A DNA stretch of 64,000 bases from Syntrophothermus lipocalidus DSM 12680 (GCF_000092405.1 NC_014220.1:1364001-1428000); one strand, 5' to 3'; numbered from the stretch's first letter, positions 8,488-17,034 are shown. The notes: generated from the letters alone by a model not told the origin. Translations and numbers: made by a program.

Positions 8488-9867
8488 CTAATTCTTGCGA
8501 AACAAAGAACCCAGCACCGTCCGGCTGGAGGCAAGACCCAATCCGGCAAAGCTGCGGTGTCGGGATAGAATAGCTTTCAATGGGTCCACCACCGCCTCCA
8601 GGTCCTCCCAGGAAACGATGAGAGGAGGCTCCAGCCTTATGACGTTGGGGTTGTTCAACGTATAGGCGGTGAGAATACGGTGCTCGTTCAAAAGCAGCCC
8701 CGCTACCAGTGAGGCGGTGTATTCTTCTCGCAGGTTTGATACCAGCCCGCCAGCCAACTTATCCAGGAAGCCCTCGCCCCCACCGGTAAACTCTATGCCC
8801 ACCATCAAACCTTTCCCCCGCACCGCCTTGACCAGCGGATGGCCGCTCACCACATCTTGAATGCGCTCCAGAAAGAACTCGCCTTTGTGCCTGGCCTCCT
8901 CCGCCAGGTTCTTCCCTACGATGGTCTCGAGCGCCGCCAGCCCCGCGGCCATGGCCCAGGTGTTGCCGCCGAAGGTCGAGGTGTGAAGAAGGCACTTGTC
9001 CAAGCCGCCGTAGGCCTGCTCCCAGATCTTAGGGGTGCACATGAAGGCACCTACCGGGATAACTCCCCCTCCTAAGGATTTGGCCAAGCACAGGATGTCA
9101 GGTGCAACCCCTTCGTGCTGGCAGGCAAAAAGCGCACCGGTGCGACCGAGCCCGGTTTGCACCTCATCCGCGATCAGGAGCGTACCGTACCGCCTGGTCA
9201 ACTCGCGCGCCCCAGCCAGATAACCTTTAGGAGGAACAATAATGCCGCCCTCGCCCTGGATGGGCTCCACGATGAAAGCCGCAGCCTCGGTCTGTTTGAG
9301 GGTTTTTTCTAGGGCGTCAAGGTCGCCATAGGGGATGGCGCAGCAGCCGGGTAACAGGGGCACAAACGGCTTCTGGTATTTGGGCCGCCCAGTAACGGAA
9401 AGGGCACCGAAAGTCTTGCCGTGAAAAGAACCCTCGCAATGTATGATCTCGTGGCGGCCGGTAGCCGCCCGTGCTACCTTCAAGGCCCCCTCTACCGCCT
9501 CGGCTCCGCTGTTGCAAAAGAAGCAGTGCCGCAGTTCCCCAGGAGCTACCTCGGCAAGGTTGTGGGCTAAAGCGGCAGCCAAGGGATTTAAGGAAGCCTG
9601 CAGCAGATTCGGTCGCTCCCGGACCGCTTCCAAAGCCCGCAGCACCTCCGGCGGGTTGTGCCCGAGATTGAGGGCGCCATAGGCGCCTAGGAAATCAAGG
9701 TAGCGGTTGCCGTCGTTGTCCCAGAGATAGGCACCCTGAGCCCGGACAAAGCGCTTATCAAAATCCAGAAGGCCCAGCAGCGTGGCCAGGCCAGGGTTGA
9801 CATACTGCTTGTACAGCTGAACAGCAGAGGCTCGATCGAGACGAAGGGCTTCATCAAAAGTCAGCAT
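8488..9867 (-). CDS. Class III PLP aminotransferase (putrescine/ornithine/taurine type)
   Basis: 459 residues from the ATG at 9867 (MLTFDEALRL), chosen because AGGGGGG lies nine bases upstream. The open frame extends 13 codons further. Class III fold-type I motifs are present: GAYLWDNDGNRYLDFLGAYG at the front, the cofactor site NSGAEAVEGALKVAR, HGKTFGALSVTG, the DEVQTGLGRTG segment, and the Schiff-base lysine in LAKSLGGGVIPVG. Overall it most resembles putrescine aminotransferase (PatA/YgjG) and ornithine aminotransferase. It lies directly behind an ABC transporter of the taurine/sulfonate/nitrate class, so the substrate may be an omega-amino compound that the transporter brings in. Substrate choice cannot be read from the sequence. 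Confidence 0.85.
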   Translation of the reverse strand: MLTFDEALRLDRASAVQLYKQYVNPGLATLLGLLDFDKRFVRAQGAYLWDNDGNRYLDFLGAYGALNLGHNPPEVLRALEAVRERPNLLQASLNPLAAALAHNLAEVAPGELRHCFFCNSGAEAVEGALKVARAATGRHEIIHCEGSFHGKTFGALSVTGRPKYQKPFVPLLPGCCAIPYGDLDALEKTLKQTEAAAFIVEPIQGEGGIIVPPKGYLAGARELTRRYGTLLIADEVQTGLGRTGALFACQHEGVAPDILCLAKSLGGGVIPVGAFMCTPKIWEQAYGGLDKCLLHTSTFGGNTWAMAAGLAALETIVGKNLAEEARHKGEFFLERIQDVVSGHPLVKAVRGKGLMVGIEFTGGGEGFLDKLAGGLVSNLREEYTASLVAGLLLNEHRILTAYTLNNPNVIRLEPPLIVSWEDLEAVVDPLKAILSRHRSFAGLGLASSRTVLGSLFRKN

Positions 9868-9898
9868 CGAAGCATTCCCCCCTGGTTGAACAATTCCT

Positions 9899-10687
9899 CT
9901 AAACATCGAGAACTGACACTTCTTCGGCCGCTTTTTTACTCTCTTCCCATATCATGTCCACTATCTCTTTTTTCATGGCTATGAACTCGGGAGTCAAAAG
10001 GATGCTGTGATCGCGCGGACGAGGCAGAGAAACCTTAATCGTTTTCTTTATGGTACCCGGCTGCCGCGTCATAACGTGAATAGTATCAGCCAAGAAAATA
10101 GCCTCGTCGATGTCGTGGGTGATGAACAACACCGTCTTGTGGTCTTCCTCCCAGACTCTCAGGAGCAGCTCCTGCATGACCACACGGGTCTGGGCATCTA
10201 ATGCACCAAACGGCTCGTCCATTAATAAGATGTCCGGCTCGTTGGCCATGGCCCTGGCAATTGCCACCCTCTGCTTCATACCTCCCGAGAGCGCCTTAGG
10301 ATAGAGTCTTCTAAATTCAAGCAAACCAGTAACTTGAAGATAATGGTCGACTATTGATTCCACTTGTTTTTCGGGAATCCTGCGCAGCCTGGGCCCAAAG
10401 GCCACGTTATCTTCTACTGTAAGCCACGGGAACAAGGTGTAAGCCTGAAAGACCATCCCCCGGTCGGCTCCGGGTCCACTAATGGGACGCCCGTGCAGCG
10501 TGATAGTGCCGGAAGTAGGTTTCTCCAGCCCGGCCACCATGCGGAGCAGAGTAGTTTTACCGCACCCGCTAGGACCGACGATAACCGCAAATTCCTGGGG
10601 CTCGATCCCGAGGTTGATATCTTCTAAGGCAACAACCTGCCTGCCTCCCGCTAAGAATACCTTGCTTACTCCTTCTACCGACAGCAT
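9899..10687 (-). CDS. ABC transporter ATPase, nitrate/sulfonate/taurine class
   Basis: 262 residues. Walker A GPSGCGKTT near residue 38, Q-loop in VFQAYTLFPW, signature LSGGMKQRVAIARAM, Walker B ILLMDEPFGALD and the switch His in LFITHDIDEAIFLAD are all intact. The class is that of SsuB/TauB/NrtD ATPases, which power import by a two-subunit permease. The ATG follows the permease stop directly (TAGATG), so the two are translationally coupled. It is part of the permease-ATPase-aminotransferase unit with the binding protein upstream. Confidence 0.9.
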   Translation of the reverse strand: MLSVEGVSKVFLAGGRQVVALEDINLGIEPQEFAVIVGPSGCGKTTLLRMVAGLEKPTSGTITLHGRPISGPGADRGMVFQAYTLFPWLTVEDNVAFGPRLRRIPEKQVESIVDHYLQVTGLLEFRRLYPKALSGGMKQRVAIARAMANEPDILLMDEPFGALDAQTRVVMQELLLRVWEEDHKTVLFITHDIDEAIFLADTIHVMTRQPGTIKKTIKVSLPRPRDHSILLTPEFIAMKKEIVDMIWEESKKAAEEVSVLDV

Positions 10688-11482
10688 CTAACTCCCCAAC
10701 CTTTCCCACCAAGGAAACAGGGCCTTCGACAGGGCCTTGAAGGCAAAGTCAGTTACAACCCCCAGGCCGCCAATAACCAAAAGTCCCACGAATATCCGAT
10801 CCGTCTGCAAAAAACGCTGCGATCTCAATATCATGAACCCCAGGCCCGAGTTGGCCGCAACCAGCTCTGCCACAACCAGGTAGGTCCACGCCCAACCCAT
10901 ACATATCCGCAGGTTGTCCATTATTCCCGGAAGTGAAGCAGGTAAGAGCACCTTGGTATAGACTGCCCTTCCTTTGGTCCCCAAAGTGTAGGCCGCATGC
11001 AACAACTCCTTGGGCACGGTAGAAACGGTGTCCTGCACCATCAACACCAGTTGAAAGAACGTCCCCACGAAGATTACGGCCACCTTCTCAAAGTCCCCAA
11101 TCCCGAAATAAAGGATCATCAAGGGAATCAACGCGGTTACCGGCAAGTAACGGACAAAATCGATAAACGGTTCAAAAAAAGCCTCCGCCTTCCTGCTGGT
11201 AGCCATGACGATCCCTAAAGGAATGGCTAAAACCGCGGCAACCAGAAAACCCGCCAAAACCCGATATAAGCTGACCAGAGTATAGGGAATCAATACCCCT
11301 TCCTCCTGCAGCGAGACAAAGGCCTTAGCTACAGCCGCCGGCGATGGAAGATAGATCGGGTTAACCCGTCCGCTGAAAGACAGTACACACCAGGCCCCTA
11401 ATATCACGATTACCGACAACATCATGTAAGTGCGCGGTTCCATGCTGGAAAACCTGGAAAACGAGTCCTTGTTTGCTTCCAT
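10688..11482 (-). CDS. ABC transporter permease, SsuC/TauC-like
   Basis: 264 residues, about six transmembrane helices, and the cytoplasmic EAA-type loop (ELLHAAYTLGTKGRAVYTKVLLPASLPGIM) characteristic of binding-protein-dependent permeases of the BPD_transp_1 family. The ATG start has GAGGAG seven bases upstream. It would form a homodimeric pore for the ATPase encoded immediately downstream. A 160-base gap separates it from the binding-protein gene. The class imports nitrate, aliphatic sulfonates, taurine or thiamine precursors. The genes alone do not tell which. Confidence 0.88.
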   Translation of the reverse strand: MEANKDSFSRFSSMEPRTYMMLSVIVILGAWCVLSFSGRVNPIYLPSPAAVAKAFVSLQEEGVLIPYTLVSLYRVLAGFLVAAVLAIPLGIVMATSRKAEAFFEPFIDFVRYLPVTALIPLMILYFGIGDFEKVAVIFVGTFFQLVLMVQDTVSTVPKELLHAAYTLGTKGRAVYTKVLLPASLPGIMDNLRICMGWAWTYLVVAELVAANSGLGFMILRSQRFLQTDRIFVGLLVIGGLGVVTDFAFKALSKALFPWWERLGS

Positions 11483-11641
11483 GTCAGTCGCTCCTCACAA
11501 GTACCGGTATGAAAGACGAACTACGGATAAACCTAGGCCCTCTACGACACCTGACGTAATTACCATTAGAGAATAACAATAAGTATTCGTCTTACAGCCG
11601 TAGAACAACCCCTTCCTTGCATTAACGGGTATTCGGCCCAT

Positions 11642-12655
11642 TTACCGGGCAGCTTCCTCAACAAACCGGGAGACGATTACATCTTTGGGGTCTACCTTGG
11701 TCTTAAGGACGCCCTTCTCCGTCCAGAACCGGGAAGCCAGTTCGGTAATGTAATAGATGTTGTTCGGTTCGTTCGGATCAAAGAACTTCTTGTTTTCCTG
11801 GGTACCCATGAACTGCACGCCTTTGGCCATGTCAGCGATCTCCTCTTCCGATAGGGAAAGAGCCTTAGCCATGATGCTGTTGCCTTCCTCAGGGTGTTCA
11901 CGGTAATAGTCGACAGCTTCGTTCCAGGCCTTTACCAAGCCCAAAACGGCATCCGGGTGCTGGTCGATAAAGTCCTGCCGCACAGAGATTACGTCCACTA
12001 TATAGCCGGGGAAATCGCGGCTGGAAATCAATACATGTCCGCCCTCTCGCTGGCTGGCCTTGGTCAGCCACGGCTCCCAGACCACGGCAGCATCCAATTT
12101 TCCAGCCACGAAAGCTGCTCCCGCATCTCCTGCGGTCATCTCTTGAATCTGTATTTTGCTTTCGTCCACTCCATATTTGTCGAGAACAGCCAGGAAGAAG
12201 AAATAACTGGTCGAAGCCTTGTCCAGCCCTACCGTTTTCCCTTCTAGGTCCTTTACCGTCTTTATATCGGCTGACGCAATGATTCCGTCCCCTCCAAAAG
12301 ACTGGTCCATCCCGCAGACGAACTTTGCGTTCACCCCGTTGGCGTAATGAATAACATCACGATCCACAACATTTCCTAATGCTTGAATCTGGTTAGCTGC
12401 GAGCGCCGCCGCGTATTGGGATTCGTCTTCGATGATTACCATTTCCGGATCAATATTGTACTTCTGGAAGAATCCCTTTTCCTTGGCTATGTACAGAGGA
12501 CCGTAACCCACCCAGGTACAGTGACCTATCTTAAACTTCACCGGTTCGTCTTTTTTTTCCGTCGCCGGTTTGGAACTGCATCCCCCAATGAACAGAGCTA
12601 GCACAAAAACCAGCAAACTCGTCAGCAACAACTTTCTTTTCCTGAAAAAAACCAT
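11642..12655 (-). CDS. ABC transporter substrate-binding lipoprotein, NMT1/SsuA-like
   Basis: 337 residues from the ATG at 12655, which has GGAGG eight bases upstream. A longer frame begins 15 bases earlier. The signal peptide ends in a lipobox (LFIGGC), giving a membrane-anchored binding protein. The mature part has the NMT1/THI5 and SsuA-type pattern: FKIGHCTWVGYGPLYIAKEKGFF at the front, DLEGKTVGLDKASTSYFF, then GKLDAAVVWEPWL in the hinge region. It is the solute receptor of the ABC system encoded downstream. WVGYGPLYIAKEKG is typical of taurine/sulfonate and aminomethylpyrimidine receptors. The ligand is unknown. Confidence 0.87.
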   Translation of the reverse strand: MVFFRKRKLLLTSLLVFVLALFIGGCSSKPATEKKDEPVKFKIGHCTWVGYGPLYIAKEKGFFQKYNIDPEMVIIEDESQYAAALAANQIQALGNVVDRDVIHYANGVNAKFVCGMDQSFGGDGIIASADIKTVKDLEGKTVGLDKASTSYFFFLAVLDKYGVDESKIQIQEMTAGDAGAAFVAGKLDAAVVWEPWLTKASQREGGHVLISSRDFPGYIVDVISVRQDFIDQHPDAVLGLVKAWNEAVDYYREHPEEGNSIMAKALSLSEEEIADMAKGVQFMGTQENKKFFDPNEPNNIYYITELASRFWTEKGVLKTKVDPKDVIVSRFVEEAAR

Positions 12656-12765
12656 CGATCCAACCTCCATTCCTTGTCTTTGACTTCTTTATCTATAATA
12701 AAGCATTAACACGGCAGAGTGGTAGGTTAACTTTAGCTTCGGGCGCAAAAAATCCCGGGAGAATC

Positions 12766-12876
12766 GAAGCGGACGAGGCTTACGTCAAGGGAAGAAAAGG
12801 CAAAAGGCATGGAGCGTACCATCAGGCAAGAGTATCTCTCCGACTACCCTTTATGCGTAACCCGTTCGGCCGCTAG
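12766..12876 (+). pseudogene. Possible DDE transposase scrap
   Basis: A short plus-strand frame reads EADEAYVKGRKGKRHGAYHQ and then decays to a TAG. DEAYVKG-like strings surround the first catalytic Asp of several DDE transposases (IS1595/IS6-like). Only about 37 codons survive and there are no visible inverted repeats, so this is a tentative call. The rest of 12671-12933 shows nothing recognisable. Confidence 0.3.
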
Positions 12877-12933
12877 CGTGTCCAGAGGTTTTCAAAGACA
12901 TGATTTGGGACCCAGTAACCCTGTTAACCGTTG

Positions 12934-13326
12934 TTACATTTTGTAGCTGTAGTAGTAAAAGTAGCCCACATATAAGAGCACTAACAGGGCGAGGCAGGTT
13001 CCAAGAGCGTCGTACAGATTAACACTCATCACCGGTCCGATTACTGACCCTATTACCACCACAATGCTGCTGGCAATAATGAACGTCACATAACCCGCGT
13101 AGGCTGCTTTGCCCGATATCATCTGTACCCTTTCATCGTAAGGATTGAGACCCCGTTCTTCCAGGCGCCGCAGTCTCTTCATCTTGATGGTACGGGCAGT
13201 AAAGGCAGCCGCGCTGCCTGCGATGAGGCCTATTCCCATCCCTGTCTTGCCGTTTACCAGTGCCAGTGACCCCAGTCCTATCAGGACCGCAAAAATAACT
13301 GCGAGAAAAAGCTTCCCAATTCTCAT
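12934..13326 (-). CDS. Small membrane protein, DUF2178-like
   Basis: 130 residues with four predicted helices (two near residues 6-43, then about 72-93 and 101-124) around a short basic loop, MKRLRRLEERGLNPYDERVQMISGKA. The DERV..I..KA pattern after the second helix is typical of the DUF2178 family, which often sits next to small XRE regulators. The gene starts within the stop of that regulator (ATGA overlap), so the two are translationally coupled. Function is unknown. The pairing suggests a membrane component controlled by, or controlling, the regulator. Confidence 0.7.
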   Translation of the reverse strand: MRIGKLFLAVIFAVLIGLGSLALVNGKTGMGIGLIAGSAAAFTARTIKMKRLRRLEERGLNPYDERVQMISGKAAYAGYVTFIIASSIVVVIGSVIGPVMSVNLYDALGTCLALLVLLYVGYFYYYSYKM

Positions 13327-13535
13327 TTCTCTTCCTCCTCTCTCTCCTCAAAAATAAACACTTCCTCGATAGTCAAGCCGAATACCCGGGCTAGTTTATG
13401 TGCGAGGATAATTGAAGGATTATACCGACCGTGCTCCAGAGAAATGATGGTCTGGCGCGAGACATCAACCATGGATGCCAGATCCTCCTGGGTCAGGCCT
13501 CTTTCTTCTCTCAGGGCTCGCAAACGGTTTTGCAT
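13323..13535 (-). CDS. XRE-family helix-turn-helix regulator
   Basis: 70 residues, almost entirely one Cro/CI-type HTH: LRALREERGLTQEDLASMVD, then SRQTIISLEHGRYNPS, and LARVFGLTIEEVFIFEE. The start ATG has GGTGAGG upstream. Regulators of this size (YozG/YgzD type) usually repress their own operon with the neighbouring membrane protein. A perfect 16-bp palindrome lies 30 bases upstream of the start codon and is the obvious operator candidate. Confidence 0.88.
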   Translation of the reverse strand: MQNRLRALREERGLTQEDLASMVDVSRQTIISLEHGRYNPSIILAHKLARVFGLTIEEVFIFEEREEEEK

Positions 13536-13565
13536 TACCTCACCACCCTCGCTATCCCTCGCGTA

Positions 13566-13581
13566 GTAAAGTTAACTTTAC
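13566..13581. promoter_or_regulatory. Palindromic operator candidate for the XRE regulator
   Basis: GTAAAGTTAACTTTAC is a perfect 16-bp palindrome upstream of the regulator gene. Two partly similar sequences occur near by: AAGTTTATTTTACAT at about 13616-13630, and GGTTAACTTTAG near 12725 upstream of the ABC binding-protein gene. Autorepression is inferred. Confidence 0.5.
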
Positions 13582-14027
13582 ATCTTCAGCATAACCGCAA
13601 CGCTGGTCGATGTCAAGTTTATTTTACATAGGAAGGCAGTAAAAGAAGTTTCCCAGTTGAGCCTGGTTTTCGCTTCCCGGACCGGGCAGTTTTTCGGCCC
13701 AAAACAACCACAATGAGGCTTCCACTATCGAACCGGTCTTTGGGCTCCAGATTCCAAAAGATATTAGACTTGATGGTTGAAGTAACAGAAATAGTGAACT
13801 GTTACTGCTCTCATATCCACAGGCTTAACCTGGTTAAATATCTTGGCCCAAAATGCCTAGTACGAGATAGAGCTCATTGCTACACCAGCCTGTAGTTGGA
13901 TACAACTGTCATAGCAAAAGGGATTAAACTAGCCACCGTACAAAATGGCACCACAATGGTAATCAAGCTAGTTGAAGATGGCAACCATATTAATAACAAA
14001 AACACAAGTGCGGAGGTCGGTTCTCAG
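13582..14027. other. Intergenic stretch before the terpenoid cassette
   Basis: About 450 bases between divergent units. The plus-strand frame of the prenyl synthase stays open back to 13896, but those codons have no ribosome binding site and do not look like the family's N-terminus. No RNA gene or clear terminator was recognised. The promoter for the terpenoid genes should lie here. Confidence 0.3.
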
Positions 14028-15065
14028 TTGATAGCAAGCACAGCTACGGAGCGGGTACAAAAGAGGCTCAAAGAGGTCCTCTCCGGTGGCCAAGCCCAGT
14101 TGGAGGAGGTTCTTATGGGTCCGCTTCAGGGTTTGGGAAAGATGTTGAGGCCGAGGCTGGTCCTTCTAAGCCGGGGGCTTTTAGGGCCGATTGAGGATCT
14201 TACGGTTGACGTTGCAGTGGCGGTTGAATGCATACACAATGCCTCCCTAATTCACGATGACATCATCGACGCCGCCGTACTGCGGAGAGGGGCACCCACT
14301 ATAAACCACCTCTACGGACCCAAGATCGCAGTCCTGGTAGGTGACCATTATTTCGCCGCCGCCTTTGGGTTACTGACCCGCCACAACCTCAAACACATTA
14401 TGCGGGAATTGAGTGATGCGATTCAAGACATGTGCAAAGGCGAGATTTACCAAGACTTAAACCTGTTCAACCCCTATATCACTGAGGATGATTATTGGAC
14501 CAGTATATTCGGCAAGACGGCCAGCCTCTTCAGTGCTGCCTGCCGCTGTGGGGTGATGGCGGGAGGGGGTAGTGCAAGGGAGGTTTACCTTATGGGCAAG
14601 TTCGGCCGGGAGTTGGGATATGCCTACCAGGTGGCAGACGACATTAACGACTTGATTGGAGACGAGGAGAAGATGGGCAAGCCAGCCGGAACGGATTTAG
14701 TCAACGGGGTGATAACCCTTCCGGTCATTAGAGCCCTCAAGATATCGCCTGAAAGGGAACTGATTTCGTTTCTTATTCTCTCACGCCGGATTTACGGTTC
14801 TGACCTCAAGAAGGTAATAGCCCTGATTGAAGAATGCGGAGCCTTTGAGTACGCGGCCTGCAAAGTCAAAGCCAAGGTAGAGAAGGCCAAAGAGGTTTTA
14901 GCTGCGTTCAGGGATTGCCCTGCCCGTGACGAACTTATAGAGATGGCGGATTCAATAATAAGCATGTTGCCGGCCGGTTTGGCAGGGAGAATCGAGGGCT
15001 GTGTAGATGAGGAGGAAGAAACGTGCGTTGCTTGCCACCCGCTTCCTGGTTATGTCGTTACCTGA
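14028..15065 (+). CDS. Long-chain trans-polyprenyl diphosphate synthase
   Basis: 345 residues from the TTG at 14028, chosen because GGAGGT lies ten bases upstream and the resulting N-terminus (MIASTATERVQKRLKEVL) fits the family. The two Asp-rich motifs that bind Mg-diphosphate are present: DDIID in ASLIHDDIIDAA and DDIND in YQVADDINDLIGDE. GKMLRPRLVLLS matches the isopentenyl-diphosphate site. It resembles the catalytic subunit of heptaprenyl diphosphate synthase. The product should be a C30-C50 prenyl diphosphate. The stop lies 43 bases inside the next gene, a YtpB-like cyclase, so the two are tightly coupled and this synthase probably supplies that enzyme's substrate rather than menaquinone. 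Confidence 0.85.
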   Translation: MIASTATERVQKRLKEVLSGGQAQLEEVLMGPLQGLGKMLRPRLVLLSRGLLGPIEDLTVDVAVAVECIHNASLIHDDIIDAAVLRRGAPTINHLYGPKIAVLVGDHYFAAAFGLLTRHNLKHIMRELSDAIQDMCKGEIYQDLNLFNPYITEDDYWTSIFGKTASLFSAACRCGVMAGGGSAREVYLMGKFGRELGYAYQVADDINDLIGDEEKMGKPAGTDLVNGVITLPVIRALKISPERELISFLILSRRIYGSDLKKVIALIEECGAFEYAACKVKAKVEKAKEVLAAFRDCPARDELIEMADSIISMLPAGLAGRIEGCVDEEEETCVACHPLPGYVVT

Positions 15066-16081
15066 AAGAGGTCTTGCCGCTGGTTGACAAGGAACTCCTG
15101 GTTTGGCGAGAAAAAGCCGACAATATAGAGGATGAGTCCTTAAGGCATCAAGCCCTGGACAGCCTCGAAGCGAAAGCTTTCCATTGTTACGGGGGAGCCG
15201 TGATGTCCCTCCTAGGCCCCAAGGAGCGACTTGAGGACCTGGTAGCTCTCATCGTTGCCTTCCAAACCATATCTGATTACCTGGACAACCTGTGCGACCG
15301 GGCTGGCATTGTCGATGAGGTCGCCTTTACCCGACTGCATCAGGCAATAGTGGTGGCCCTCGCTCCTGAGGCCCCGCTAGTGGATTTTTACGAGCATTAC
15401 GCGGACGCGGAGGAAAAATGTTACCTTCCTGCTTTGGTTAGGGCGTGCCAGAAAATCGCGGCTTCCCTGCCGCGGCTCGAGTTGGTGCGGGACCGTTTAA
15501 TCGAGCTTGTGAGGTATTACTCGAACCTGCAGGTCTTGAAACACCTGCCGGTCGGACAACGCCAGGAACGCCTTGAGGCTTATATCAAGAAGGAGGTACC
15601 TGATCAGTACGGGCTGGCATGGTGGGAACTGGCAGCGGCTACCGGCTCAACCCTCGGCGTGTTTGGGCTTATGGCTCTAGCGGCCCATCCGGACTGTGCC
15701 CCTGCTTGGGCTGAGGGGCTCTACCACGCCTATTTCCCCTGGATCTGCGGTCTGCACATCCTCCTCGACTACTTGATCGACCAGGAGGAAGACAAGCTGG
15801 GAGGTGACCTCAATTTTGTTTCCTACTACCGCGATGAAAACCAAAAATGGGAGGCTCTGCGGTTGTTCGTTGGCAGTTCGCTCCAGGCGGCGTCGGGGCT
15901 CAGGACGCCTTCCTTTCACCGCCTCGTAGTTACCGGCCTATTGGCCATGTATCTGAGCGATCCCAAGGTCAGAAAGCTCGGGTACACGCCCTCGGCCCTG
16001 AGGCTTATGAAGACGGCGGGCCAAGGCACATTACTCCTTTATCGCATCTGCCAGCTGGTGCGCCGAGCCAAGCAGGTATAA
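15023..16081 (+). CDS. YtpB/DUF2600-family terpene cyclase
   Basis: 352 residues starting at a GTG preceded by GAGGAGG, within the end of the prenyl synthase gene. It matches the DUF2600 family, whose Bacillus subtilis member YtpB is tetraprenyl-beta-curcumene synthase, a helical class I-type cyclase of C35 diphosphate. Asp-rich segments that could bind Mg are visible: DYLDNLCDR at about 85-93 and DYLIDQEEDKLGGD near 249-262. Length is close to YtpB. No squalene-hopene-cyclase homologue, which in Bacillus takes the product onward to sesquarterpenols, is in this window. Function follows from family membership. The C35 chain length is inferred. Confidence 0.82.
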   Translation: MRCLPPASWLCRYLKEVLPLVDKELLVWREKADNIEDESLRHQALDSLEAKAFHCYGGAVMSLLGPKERLEDLVALIVAFQTISDYLDNLCDRAGIVDEVAFTRLHQAIVVALAPEAPLVDFYEHYADAEEKCYLPALVRACQKIAASLPRLELVRDRLIELVRYYSNLQVLKHLPVGQRQERLEAYIKKEVPDQYGLAWWELAAATGSTLGVFGLMALAAHPDCAPAWAEGLYHAYFPWICGLHILLDYLIDQEEDKLGGDLNFVSYYRDENQKWEALRLFVGSSLQAASGLRTPSFHRLVVTGLLAMYLSDPKVRKLGYTPSALRLMKTAGQGTLLLYRICQLVRRAKQV

Positions 16082-16093
16082 CAAGATTTGTTG

Positions 16094-16114
16094 ACCAGGC
16101 CCTTAGGGCCTGGT
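16094..16114 (+). terminator. Rho-independent terminator of the terpenoid cassette
   Basis: ACCAGGCCC (16094-16102), loop TTA, GGGCCTGGT (16106-16114), then TTATA. A compact GC-rich stem 12 bases after the cyclase stop codon. The T-run is short, so termination may be partial. Confidence 0.6.
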
Positions 16115-16143
16115 TTATACTTGACTTGGAGGTGGGATGGCAC

Positions 16144-16233
16144 TTGGAAAACCGTATAAGGATCGGCGACTTTGTTAAGCTGACGGGAAGTACATTGAAA
16201 ACCATAAATTACTATCACAAGGACGGGAGGTAA
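16144..16233 (+). pseudogene. Truncated MerR-type HTH (29 codons)
   Basis: From a TTG with GGAGGTGG eight bases upstream the frame reads MENRIRIGDFVKLTGSTLKT, then INYYHKDGR and a stop. This is the beginning of a MerR DNA-binding domain (IGDFAKLTG..VKTIRYYHEIGLL), cut after the second helix. The stop codon lies in the ribosome binding site of the following methyltransferase-like gene. MerR regulators often precede such membrane methyltransferases, so this is probably a regulator that lost all but its start. It could still act as a short leader peptide. Confidence 0.55.
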
Positions 16234-16238
16234 TATCA

Positions 16239-16919
16239 ATGCGAGATGACGCTAAATTGTCCTCATTTAAGGCTTATCTGGTGCCTGTAATAATCATGGT
16301 TGTGATGGGTCTTGTGCTATTTCTTCCGGCAGGATCGTTGAAGTATTGGGAAGCATGGATTTGGTGGTCGATAATTTCAGCGATGACACTCTTTATTGCC
16401 GCCTATTTCTTGAAAAGGAATCCTGAGCTCTTATCAAGACGAATGAAGGTCAAAGAAAAAGAACCACAGCCCGCTATCATACGTTTCTTATCATTCTTAT
16501 CTCTGTTCGCCTTCTTGGTTCCAGGCTTTGATTACCGATATCACTGGTCGGCAGTGCCGGTTTGGATTGTTATCCTCGCCAATGCCTTGGTCTTTTTGGG
16601 ATATTTGTTCATTTTCTTAGTATTTAAAGAAAACAGTTATGCTTCGACGGTCATCCAGGTAGAAAAAGAACAACCGGTTATTACAACCGGTCCCTACGCT
16701 GTTGTTCGTCATCCCATGTATACCGGGTTGTTGATAATCCAGTTGTTTACTCCTCTAGCCCTCGGTTCCTATTGGGCATTGATATTCTCTCTCCTTTTCG
16801 TACCCATGATTATGTTCAGGATTAAGAAAGAAGAAGAAGAATTGCTGTTGCGCGATCTTCCCGGCTACGCTGATTACGCTAATACGATAAGATATCGCTT
16901 GGTTCCGTATGTTTGGTAA
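16239..16919 (+). CDS. Isoprenylcysteine-methyltransferase-like membrane protein
   Basis: 226 residues with about six transmembrane helices and the ICMT/PEMT signature in its second half: TTGPYAVVRHPMYTG near residue 150, then the EEEELLLRDLPGYADYANTIRYRLVPYVW tail, with the RHPxY and E/RE elements that hold S-adenosylmethionine. Bacterial members are integral-membrane methyltransferases of mostly unknown substrate. GGGAGG stands upstream of the ATG. It follows the terpenoid cassette after a terminator, so a link to the terpenoid product is possible but not shown. Confidence 0.8.
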   Translation: MRDDAKLSSFKAYLVPVIIMVVMGLVLFLPAGSLKYWEAWIWWSIISAMTLFIAAYFLKRNPELLSRRMKVKEKEPQPAIIRFLSFLSLFAFLVPGFDYRYHWSAVPVWIVILANALVFLGYLFIFLVFKENSYASTVIQVEKEQPVITTGPYAVVRHPMYTGLLIIQLFTPLALGSYWALIFSLLFVPMIMFRIKKEEEELLLRDLPGYADYANTIRYRLVPYVW

Positions 16920-17034
16920 CAGCTGGCGTGGGCCTTATCACCAGTGAAGTGAGACCGTTGATGCGTATTCTTGGTCTATTTGGGTTTCGTTTTTTCAAAT
17001 TGTCCGGTTGTCTTAAGCTCGCGTAAGGAACGAA

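Noticed and set aside
15847-16233. 128-codon frame overlapping the cyclase end
   Set aside because: Only its last 29 codons (the MerR start) are protein-like. The earlier part is another frame of the cyclase gene.
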